This document shows, in pieces, positions 12,001 through 20,188 of a stretch of 64,000 bases of DNA. Under the pieces are notes generated by a model. That model made no database searches. It had not been told where the DNA came from and worked only from the letters and a program-made list of their open reading frames with translations. The stretch is from the NCBI GenBank assembly GCA_025526915.1, contig JAHLKH010000150.1:1-64000 (forward strand), in the 5' to 3' direction. This stretch comes from Entophlyctis helioformis (Eukaryota > Chytridiomycota > Chytridiomycetes > Chytridiales > Chytriomycetaceae). Numbering within the stretch: position 1 is the stretch's first letter; each line of letters starts with the position of its first letter. The position numbers and the translations under genes were made by a program.

Positions 12001-13481
12001 AAGCAGCAGCCACTGCGGCCGTGCATGCAGAGGCAGATCTGCCAGTGGCATCCATCAGAGTCAGTGCCATGAGAATCCTCCAGAGATCACAAGCACGCCT
12101 ACTTTTTTCGAGCCGAGGCGGTCCTGTTGGCAGTCCTGCTGTTGCCATTGGATGATGCATGCATTCATGTCAATGCCATGCTGTCCAAGTGCATCCAAAG
12201 CAAGACTTACAGCGGTATCATTTGAGCAAAAACATCCCCATAACAACCATGGCTTTGGTCTGTGAACTCTCCAATATCCGCTCCAGTTTCGTCACGGTTG
12301 AGAAACACCGCGAAGGCATTGCTGAACGATTGAGCAAGAGGCTTGCCGCCGATCTTGTACATCTGCAACATAAATGAGGCCTTGAAGACGTCCACAAACA
12401 TCCTGGCAAGGTCTGGGTCTTGCAGGCGTTGACAGAACTCTGCGACAGTGATCCCTGCCCATGTTGCCTCAAAACGAATGCATGCCATAATGCACTTTGC
12501 AGCCGTGACAATCCCTTGCAAGTCATCATTGCAGCATCACGATAAGTCAAGGTCGCAGTGCATGGCATCCAAAATTGCAAAGCAGGCAAGCCAACATACC
12601 AATCTCATCACAATGAAAATAGTCATTTCTCGCTGCGGCTGCCGCCAACCGGCAGATGTCAAGAATCTCTGGCAAGTCAAAGGTGGCTGCAATAGATGCT
12701 ACACCTGGGTGGTTGTACGATCTTATCTGTGCAATCTGTCTGCCGCGCATTTGCAGCAGCAGGACAGGGCAATACCCGCGCAATGAAAGATGAGGTCGGT
12801 ATCACCACTGATGACGACGACCGGCACATTGCTGTCAAGAAAGGCGCGTGAGCCATGGATTGGAGAGGCATGCAGAAGACCAACCAACCTTGCTTCGCGC
12901 ACGCGGCATGCAATGCAAACATCCGCCTCATTATCGCAAAGGCACACAGATGACCCTTCCCCAAAGTATCCAAGAAGACCCCCAATGGCCCCACAGATTG
13001 CCGCCTTACGCTCGCATGTCAATGGAAACGCCCACTGGAGTGACTGGATCTCGTCCCTGGAAGGGCACTCAGTCAGCACGGCATGCAAATCAACAACAGC
13101 AAGTGGCATACTTTGTGAGCCTGTTGCCTTTCTGGTCTGCTTTTCGCTTGGCCACCATTGTCTGGATCGACAATGCTGCTTCCAAATTTACCCGTGCCCG
13201 CTCAGTGCGGACAGCCTTGATATTGGTGTTGAGAAGCGAGCCATCGACATGGAGCCGGACTGGTGGAGCTTTCCAATCGATGCTGCGAGGCTGGCAATGA
13301 GCGGCTCGAGTGTCGGCGTCCAGTTTTCCTCTGGCTGTGCCAGCAGTATTGGTGCTGCTTTGTAGATATCGCCGGCAAAAAGACTGAGAACGTCCACATG
13401 CACAACACACTGGATGGGCGGACGCTCTGTGTTGTGCTGCTGCAGTGTTTGAGGGGGCTGTACCACGACCTGAATTGCACC
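6928..13481 (-). CDS. Large XPG/EXO1-like nuclease plus Fanzor (TnpB-like) protein
   Basis: This is a multi-exon gene with two nuclease-like regions. N-terminal part: HVDVLSLFAGDIYKA, then VRLHVDGSLLNTNIKAVR, NEADVCIA, VVVISGDTDLIFHCAG and NDYFHCDEIGIVTAAKCI. These resemble the XPG-N, XPG-I (EAD...DSDLL) and helix-hairpin-helix (GNDY..iGIG..tA) motifs of EXO1/FEN1. A long helical middle follows (about 9.1-12.1 kb). C-terminal part: AILLGSIMTDGYSIY, RuvC-I-like VVSFDWGQRYLYG, ERAFWDLRCRAYCSPFLNAR, AFGIDFTGQGG, NENLTSQMCPQC with the second ribbon pair YECIPC, and RuvC-III-like YHRDVLGATNIG. Several exon joins are in phase (for example near 13110, 12800, 12570, 9040 and 7760). Frameshifts occur near 13285 and between the zinc ribbon and RuvC-III near 7310. 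The N-terminus is unresolved. Two adjacent genes cannot be excluded, but no clear stop/start break was seen between the parts. Confidence 0.6.
7420..7483. repeat. TG and ATGG microsatellites inside a Fanzor intron
   Basis: A (TG)n run is followed, after a short spacer, by a GATGG/ATGG tract within the intron preceding the zinc-ribbon exon. The decayed copy at 60.6 kb keeps an intron at the same place with a much longer CATC tract. Confidence 0.8.
12150..13481 (-). other. XPG/EXO1/FEN1-like 5'-nuclease region
   Basis: Four blocks spaced as in structure-specific 5' nucleases are visible: a DG.LL...R..R block after the N-terminal strand, an EAD block, a DTDLI block, and NDYFHCDEIGIVTAAK, which matches the loop before the helix-hairpin-helix of EXO1/FEN1. 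An intron with donor gtatgcc after GNRLT (near 13110) rejoins at DEIQSLQWAF with phase kept. The canonical MGI(Q/K)GL start was not found. Confidence 0.65.
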
Positions 13482-13937
13482 CGAGAGAAGGGTTTGTGGG
13501 ATCAAGGGTTTTGCTACCACCTGCTTTGTCGATGGGAGGAGTCGCGCGACGACCCCATGCGTGTTGGGCGTGCTTGTTGGTTTGTTGTTGCGTGTTGTTG
13601 TGTGTCGTGGCAAGTCGCCGATCTGGTGTTTGTTTGCATTGGCATGCTCTGATTGTTTGGGCAGCAACGCATGGAGCACTGGTCTGTGTGTGTGTGGAAT
13701 GGCATGCTCCTCAGAGAGAGAGAGAGAGCGTTGCACATGACTATGCATTCGCCCCTCTTTATTCATGGAGACACACACGCACGCCCAGCGAGACAGCAGC
13801 GCTGCTGCCTGCACCACTGCCGTTGCTGTGCTCGCATCGCGCAGTGTCAGCACTTCTCAAGGGCTCTCTAGATCGACCAATCACAGCGATTCCACCAGGA
13901 TTGACCAATCACAGCAATTCCACACAGGGGTAATGGT
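13482..13937. other. Intergenic region with GA and TG-rich tracts
   Basis: This stretch separates the visible N-terminal coding sequence of the minus-strand nuclease gene from the CYBC1-like gene. It contains a short GA run near 13719-13733 and probably holds the unresolved first exon and promoter of the minus-strand gene. No other gene was recognised. Confidence 0.4.
13875..13924 (+). promoter_or_regulatory. Duplicated CCAAT-box element
   Basis: A 22-bp unit beginning GACCAATCACAGC occurs twice, 28 bp apart, ending 14 bp before the ATG at 13938. Each unit holds a CCAAT pentamer, the core site of the fungal HAP/NF-Y complex. Function is inferred from sequence and position. Confidence 0.5.
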
Positions 13938-15009
13938 ATGAGAACCGGGCCGAACTTTGCCCTCAGTCACAACATGAACGTGTTGGCGGAAATGCGACGC
14001 ATTGCGCCGCGAGTCGAGCGCTCAGACGACAGACTGTATGTCTGCGCCATTGAGCCACGGCTGGGCGACTTTGTTGTTGCTGGGGTGGTGTCACTGGTGA
14101 GCGATGTGGAGTGGGCATGCAGGCTCTGTGCCGACGAGGATGCCGTTCGCTTGCTCGAGTCACTGACACGGTGCCACCTCGCGCACTTGTCTGGGCGTTT
14201 GCCGACGGATGGGCGATGCATCTGCGACAAGCACGCAACGCAATGGGCATGCCATGGACGTGCGGTAGCTCGGGGCGGCGGCGTGCTACTACACAAACCA
14301 CCGGCTTGACGCAGTTTGGCCTTTCGTTTGTGCTGTTTGTGGTGCTCGCATACTCGCTCATCGACGACACGTTCGAGGTGCTCATTGACAAGACGATCGG
14401 CCAAGTCTCGGTGACCAAGAAGAAGCTGGGGCCGCATCAAGTGGATCCGTGTGTCCCAGGCAGACGAGCTTGTGAATGTATGTGCCGTGCAAGTGCCGTG
14501 CTGATGGCGTGGCACTCATCGCCAGACTGTGGTGGCAAACACGGACAGTGCGAAGTCGTGACCACCAAGGAGAGCCGGAATCTGATCACAGGTATACGCT
14601 ACAGACACCGCCTGCCGTATGCCTGCCGTGTGCCTGCCGACCTGCCTGCCATTGGATCCGTGCATAAGATCATTGCCACCTGGCCTGCGGGTTCTCTGCT
14701 GACAGATCTGCCGCACATGCATGCATCAACTGGATAACATCGCGGTGGCTGGATGCCGCTTGGGCCATTGCCGACGGGCTGCAGACTGGAGCTGGAGTTT
14801 ATGAGCGACATGGGCTACTACCGCATGCCCATGGCAGAGAGCACGGTCGTGGGCGAATTACAACAAGGGAAAGCTGGAAGAGGTTGCGGCCATTGTGATC
14901 GACTACATGAAGCTCAAGCCCCTGCCGGCCCGCTCTCAAGGAAGAGAGCCTGGCTGCCAAGCTGCCGCCGCGATCCCGCCCTGTCAAGCCCACAAAGAAG
15001 AGAGAATAG
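13938..15009 (+). CDS. CYBC1/EROS-like (DUF4564) membrane protein
   Basis: The protein resembles cytochrome b-245 chaperone 1 (EROS), an ER membrane protein needed in animals for NADPH oxidase assembly. Visible features are two hydrophobic segments (around VVAGVVSLVS and FGLSFVLFVVLAYSL), then an FEVLIDKTIGQVSV block like the WEEAIFDKSTGKVVL segment of EROS. A PH-like C-terminal half follows, with ELVN, VVTTKESRN, LELEFMSDMG and NKGKLEEVAAIVIDYMKL. Introns interrupt after residues near GVVSLVS, after ELVN and after NLIT. Two probable single-base frameshifts occur, at the G run 14428-14431 and in a C run near 14930. After the second, the frame ends KLPPRSRPVKPTKKRE with a stop at 15009. The start ATG is 14 bp after a duplicated CCAAT box. 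The assignment rests on pattern similarity and is moderate. Confidence 0.55.
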
Positions 15010-15109
15010 GACAAGGCGTGCCCATGCCCCTCATACCAGTCTTGTGGCCGTCCAGTGGTCTCGTCGTGAGCTTTGGTCAAACGCCATATTGAAGCTTCAT
15101 CAACTCGGC

Positions 15110-16658
15110 ATGAACATGTTGCTGCAGCGCGCGAGATCGTTGCCGTCGTCGCGTTCCTTCCAGACTTGGGCAGCCTTGGCACACCAGAACCCTCTGGTAA
15201 GGCTGCTGTGTCGCTGCCCGTCCGCTCGCTGGAGCAGGCTTGCGGTCATCACGATGGCCGGAACCGACTGAGGCCGTGACTCTCTGTCCAACGCTTGGCT
15301 GTCGCTGCAGGGCTTGCCGCCGCTGCCTGCCGCTGCACACAACCACAACCACAGCCATGGCCACCAGCAGCCGTCTCGATTCAACGACCCCAACGAGCCA
15401 AAGCTGCCGAGAGCCGCCAGAGGCCTGCCTAGTGCGAACTCCTATCGCAGGCGTCAAGCACACCCATTGCCGTTGCCTCTGGAAAGGGCGGTGTGGGCAA
15501 GTCCACGACCTCAGGCAAGCGCAGTCGCATCCAATGCTGGTTGAACGGCAGCGCATTGACCTCGGATGCACCTCCAAACATCCTCCCAACAGTCAACCTG
15601 GCCGTGGCCCTCTCAAGACTCGGCCAGCGAGTCGGACTGCTGGATGCCGATCTGTTTGGCCCGTCCATCCCTCGCATGATGAAACCTGTCTGGCGAACCC
15701 GACATTGATCCCAAAAGTAGGCTCCAATGCCAAGTGGCTCTTGGACACTGCAAAGGAAGCTGCCAGTCTGACACGACTCCTGCGTTGATCGCCAGCCCGC
15801 ATGCTCATCCCACTTACCAACTACGGCATCCGATGCAATGAGCATGGGGTTCCTTGTCGGCCAAGATGATGCGGTCGTGTGGCGCGGTCTCATGGTAGCA
15901 TTCATGCACAACAACCACCTCTTACTCAGCCAGGCGTGCAGGGCTCAATATCTTGCTGATCGTTTGCATTGCAGGTCATGAAAGCCCTAGAGCAGCTTCT
16001 GCGCCAGGTGGACTGGTCTGGACTCGATGTCCTCGTATTGATATGCCGCCCGGAACAGGCGACACTCAGCTGACCATCACGCAGCAGATTCCCTTGGCTG
16101 GTTTGTTGCCGCTGGATTTGCCGCGCTACTGGATCAGTCGCGCCTAACACTTGTCGAGCAGGTGCAGTGATTGTGTCGACGCCGCAAGACGTCGCTCTCC
16201 TCGATGCCAAGAAAGGCACCAACATGTTTGGCAAGGTCAATGTGCCCGTAAGTCTGGCTGCGCTGATCTCGGTCGTATGCTTCCGCGACGCACAATCTCT
16301 ACTTGGCTTGGCCGCCAAAGACATAAAACTCACACATTGCTCGTGTATGGATGCATGTCTGTGCAGATCCTTGGCATGGTGGCAGAACATGAGCTTTTTC
16401 TGCTGTCCGAAATGTAACCACCAAGAGCACATCTTTGGAAAGGACGCGTGGTGCAAACAGCCAAGGGCTTGGGCATTGATATTCTTGGCTGACGTGCCAC
16501 TGCACTCGGACGTTGTCACCACCTCGGACAATGGCAAGCCCATCACGGTGTCTCAGCCAGAGAGCATGCATGCCAAGGTGTACATGACCATGGCCGAGCG
16601 CGTACTTGCTAAGCTGGATGCACTGCCCTCTGCCTCAACGCCATCCTCTCGACCGTAA
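15110..16658 (+). CDS. IND1: Mitochondrial P-loop Fe-S protein NUBPL/Ind1
   Basis: Ind1/NUBPL is a Mrp/NBP35-family ATPase that delivers Fe-S clusters for respiratory complex I assembly in the mitochondrial matrix. The first exon ([17 protein letters not shown]) looks like a mitochondrial presequence and joins in phase across intron 15197-15310. Family blocks follow: [13 protein letters not shown] (deviant Walker A), [62 protein letters not shown], the CPKC Fe-S ligand pair, and [20 protein letters not shown] near the end. One intron (15515-15592) is GC-AG. At least eight single-base indels break the frame between otherwise perfect blocks, near 15436, 15463, 15682, 15837, 16036, 16381, 16446 and 16495. 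The gene is therefore either misread here or a very young pseudogene. It is in tandem, 100 bp behind the CYBC1-like gene. Confidence 0.88.
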
Positions 16659-17724
16659 CGTGATAATCGCATGCTAAATAAATGATCTATAAATGCAGCA
16701 GGATCATGGTGGCGTGTAAAAATCGGGATACTGTTCAATCGCAAGCAAGACTGCAGGCCAACTGTTGTTGCTCTGGATCGTTTATGCGCTCTGACGACGG
16801 ATAGTGGCACAGCATGATTGTCTGGAGATGACGATGGACTTGGAAGTGACGATACTCTGAGCATGTCGCGTAGTGCCTGATTTTCCTGCATAACACCAGC
16901 CATCTGGCCTGCGGCATGGATGTCGTCGTCTTCCTCGTTGGCATGCAGAGCCTCGCGCATCACTTGCACACACTTGGCCAGATGCTCCATGAGACGCGCG
17001 TTTTCAGACCTAAGCAATGCATTCTCGGCCTGGACAGAGCGGCAGCTTGGTGAGAGACGGCTCCATGGCAGCTTCCTCGCTCCCACTCACCCGCTCTTCC
17101 TCAAGCAGCCGCTCGACTTCTCTCTTCTTTTCTTGGCGCTCTCGTTGAACGTATTGCTGTCAAGGGAGGGCCAGTTGGTATCTCCTTGGACTGCGCGACA
17201 GTGGCATGTATCCAGCGTGCACAGTTGCAGCGATGCCAGCCAGCGACCTACTGTCTGTGTGCGAAACTTGGCCATGATCACCTCGAGCGTCGACTCGTAC
17301 TGCTTGACCAGCTGCGCCAGGATCTGGTTCTCTCGTTGCATGTCCATGAGCCACATCCGGTCGTCGTCTGTCGGTTCAGGGCCGAGAAGAGTGGATGCTT
17401 GTCCAGGTAAGCAAAAACTCCAGGGCTGGCTCCTGCCTGGCACACGACAGCCCACTTGTCGCCAAGCATAGCCTGCAGAGCATCCATGCTGGACCTGCCT
17501 GGGCCTTTGGAAGCATATGCGGTCTGCAGCGCACCGTTGAGATAGACGTCAGTTGGCCATGCCTCTTGTCGGAACGTGTGCAAGTATTCAGTGGCCGGTG
17601 AACATGCACGATACAACCTGCAGCTCTGCAGCCTTTCTCTTGAACATCTCCATCTCCTTGCATTCTCTCTCCACTGTGCGCTCAGCTGCTGCAGCTTTCT
17701 GCGGAGCACATCGATGTCCGCCAT
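16553..17724 (-). CDS. SIKE/FGFR1OP2-family coiled-coil protein
   Basis: Members of this family are small coiled-coil subunits of the STRIPAK phosphatase-kinase complex. The start at 17724 reads MADIDVLRRKLQQLSAQ. A one-base shift near 17675 then restores a heptad-like VERECKEMEMFKRKAAELQ. The diagnostic central segment RENQILAQLVKQYESTLEVI is close to the ENRELW..LEEHQDALELIMSKYR block of SIKE. The later part CVQVMREALHANEEDDD plus ENQALRDMLRVSS matches the family C-terminus. Introns lie near 17395-17620, 17160-17270 and 17040-17090. The tail after RVSS is low in similarity. The open frame runs to 16553, overlapping the NUBPL 3' end by about 105 bp, so the true stop may be further upstream. 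The family call is fairly secure, the exact ends are not. Confidence 0.65.
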
Positions 17725-17787
17725 GGGGTTGTCAACGTGGCCTTGAGAGTGCGAAAATGATTGGCGTGCCGTTGTGGCCCTTCACCA

Positions 17788-17935
17788 AGTCACGTGAGTT
17801 ACACGTGACCCAAATGCCACCCAATGATTCCCAACATTGATTTATCGGCTCGGATCGACCTCAACAGTCGCATACAAGTAGGTGGCCAGCTCGCTGATGT
17901 GCGTTGTTCACTGGCCGTCTTTGCAGGCAGCTGAC
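17788..17935 (-). repeat. Dispersed promoter-associated repeat, copy A
   Basis: One of four related elements (others at 42001, 45678 and 60396). Read on the minus strand it has GTCAGCTGCC, GGCCAGTG, a GTCGATC block, ATCAATGTTGGGAATCATT and then GGGTCACGTG...CACGTGACT. The GTCAG end lies about 59 bp upstream of the DUF3245-like start codon. Confidence 0.75.
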
Positions 17936-17993
17936 TCTTGTGTATTGGCATGGCTCACTAGCCTAATACCGCAAGTTGGAATGGGCGAGTCTA

Positions 17994-18020
17994 ATGAGGC
18001 AGCAGCAACGACAACAGCAA

Positions 18021-18054
<34 letters not shown>

Positions 18055-18653
18055 GACAACGACAACAGCAACAGCACAGCCCAATCGACTTGCAGGTGCT
18101 CGAAACCCGTGCAGAGCTGTCGGTTGGCATCGTGCATAGCATGGTGAACTCATGGCTGCCTGCAGAGTACGCCGACCGTTCGTCTGAAAAGTCGCAGGTG
18201 TCTAGGTTCGTTTGCTCATCACAGACTCTGTTGTGCAGAGGATGGCATCAACAGCCAAGCCATGGCTTGGCTCCAGTTGCAGTGTGCAGGTCGCTGACGC
18301 TGCTGACGAGTTGCTGTGGATCGCTGGCATATCTAGCACGCTGCTGTATGGCACATCTGCAGGTGCCAAGTCGCAGCAGCAGCAAAGTCGAAAACAAGCT
18401 TCAACGAGCCATCCTTGGCCGCGGATTCAGCAAGCAGTCGCAGGACAAGTCTGGCGCAGCAGCTGCTGCTGCTGCAGCTGCAGGAACGCTGCAAGCGTCT
18501 CAGGAGTCGCCGGACAAGGACGGATCTGCCGCACCAGAGAATAGCAAGCTGTCAGAGAGTCTTCAAACGCGTCCGACTCGGCCGCGACCCATGGACCCTT
18601 TATCCATGTATCTCAACAAGACAGGCGGTGCACGGAAAAAGCGGAAGAGATGA
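17994..18653 (+). CDS. DUF3245-like protein with polyglutamine N-terminus
   Basis: Function is unknown. The reading frame opens with ATG 17994 and an uninterrupted run of Q/R codons built from CAA/CAG/CGA repeats (about 18001-18073). A conserved-looking helix then follows, ETRAELSVGIVHSMVNSWLP, and after an intron a KPWLG segment similar to the KPxRLGLG block of DUF3245 proteins. The last exon carries ENKLQRAILGRG and a basic end, DPLSMYLNKTGGARKKRKR, suggesting nuclear localisation. The poly-Ala/Gln stretches are low complexity. A dispersed promoter repeat sits immediately upstream and is shared head-to-head with the SIKE-like gene. The DUF assignment is tentative. Confidence 0.5.
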
Positions 18654-18845
18654 ATGAAGACGCAGCATAAGACGCAACGGCTGGCAGCGGCAATCTTTGG
18701 TTGCAGCAGTCTGGCTCCAGACTGGACAGGATTGTGAAGAAGCCATGGTCATTGGAGATGAAATGATGGTGGTGTGGTTTGTTGGCAGTCTCAGCTTGCA
18801 AGGAGGGTGAATGACCACGAGAGATGAGCGTGCCCCGAAGGAATA

Positions 18846-20158
18846 TTAGTTGGGTAGGAACTGGAAGCGACCCTCAAGGATCTCTTCAAACGGCGCCTGC
18901 TCAATGTGCGACAATTGCCTCCGCGTGTAGTCGACCAAGAGAGCAAGCTGCGCCGCATCCAGCTCGCGTCCTCCAAAGAAGTTGCTGTTGAGCAATGCAT
19001 GCTCGTGTCAGTCAACAAGCCATCCCATCTGATCGGTCCATTGGCCGACGCGCCTCCCGATGAAACCACGCGGACATACCGCCACAAAGCCGATCCCAGA
19101 ACCGCGTCTCCGTAGTATAGTCCCTCGTCGTATGCAAGCGTCTGGCCGTAGTACGAGTCCAGGAGGTTTTCTGTGATCTTGGAGATGTTGGACTTAACCT
19201 GCAAAAGGTGGCCGCATTGGCATGATCAGTGCCTGTGTTTTGTTGAACCAAGCATCTGGCAGAAGCGCATGCAATATGCAAAAGCATGGGACTTACGCCA
19301 GCCTGGTGGAGCTTCAGCTCCACATCCAGCCAGATGTGGTTGAAGATTTCCTGCTTCAGATCCTTTCCACTGGCACCTTCGCCGCGCAGCCGTGCATTCA
19401 CCATCCAGACGTGCAAGATGGTCATGCTGAACCAGCCCTGGAAGTTTTCCTCGACACCGAGAGCTGTATGCAGCAGCCGAGATGCAGCGTTTGTGGATGT
19501 GAGAAGACGGATCTTTGGATGTTTGGATCGTTGGATCGTTGGGCTCTGTGGAGCGATGGCATTTCCGTCCGACTCAGAGCGCATTTCCACAGGCTGCGGT
19601 GCCGGACGGCATGGACAGCGGGGAAATGCTGCAAGAGACGCAAGATGCAGATGCTCACCCTTCATGAGAGCAGACTGCTGCTCAAACTGGGCGGCACAGA
19701 CCTCGTAGGTCAGGCGAGCGCTGTCGATGACGTTCATCTTCCACTTGAGGTAGCCGACTGGGTTGAGCAGGCGAGAGAGGCCGTCAGGGTAGGGCAGGTC
19801 GTTGTTCTGGCCATGAGAGTGGAGAGGTGCAGAGTCAGCCAAACGACACTCGGACAAGAGCATGCATGGCCCGCCTCTCTGCACAGCATGCCTGCTGTTG
19901 CATGCACACTGCTGCACATTGCTGCCATCTACGGGGGGTTGGACTCCAAAAAAGAAAAGGCGGGCTCACAATAACGGCCTTGGAGAGTGCAGAGCGCCCC
20001 GAGTGGACCATGCGCGAGGGCATGGCAGGCACATGTGTGTAGACTGCAGCTGCCTTTGCGGCCGCGCATGGGCCGGCTGCTGTTGAGGCGGCCGCTGCTG
20101 TTGCTGCAAATGCAGATGTCGCTGCTCTTGATGCGGGTCTCGTTACTCGTGAAATCAT
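18846..20158 (-). CDS. CBP3: Ubiquinol-cytochrome c reductase assembly chaperone
   Basis: CBP3/UQCC1 binds newly made cytochrome b at the mitochondrial ribosome and is required for complex III assembly. The start at 20158 begins MISRVTRPASRAATSAF, an Arg/Ser/Ala-rich presequence. Exon 2 holds PYPDGLSRLLNPVGYLKW. Exon 3 carries the family block GVEENFQGWFSMTILHVWMV and KQEIFNHIWLDVE. Exon 4 has SNISKITENLLDSYYGQTLA followed by YDEGLYYGDAVLGSALWR. The last exon has NFFGGRELDAAQLALLVDYT and ends QFLPN. Introns are GT-AG and lie near 19812-19969, 19470-19640, 19205-19300 and 18995-19060; the donor of the last intron is weak. The start codon is only 30 bp from that of VPS34 on the other strand. 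Confidence 0.88.
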
Positions 20159-20188
20159 GCTGGTTGTTTGGATAACCACAAACGAGCG
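20159..20188. promoter_or_regulatory. 30-bp divergent gap between CBP3 and VPS34 start codons
   Basis: Only these 30 bases separate two head-to-head start codons. The 5' UTRs and promoter elements of each gene must therefore overlap the other gene or this gap, unless one of the starts is wrong. Confidence 0.5.

Noticed and set aside
6928..13938. Terminal inverted repeats or target-site duplication marking a Fanzor-bearing transposon
   Set aside because: No matching inverted ends or flanking duplications were found around the gene by reading both flanks.
5130..16500. Programmed ribosomal frameshifting or nuclear RNA editing as the cause of the frameshifts
   Set aside because: Shifts go in both directions, at many unrelated sites and without a common slippery motif. 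Local sequence error or recent decay is simpler.
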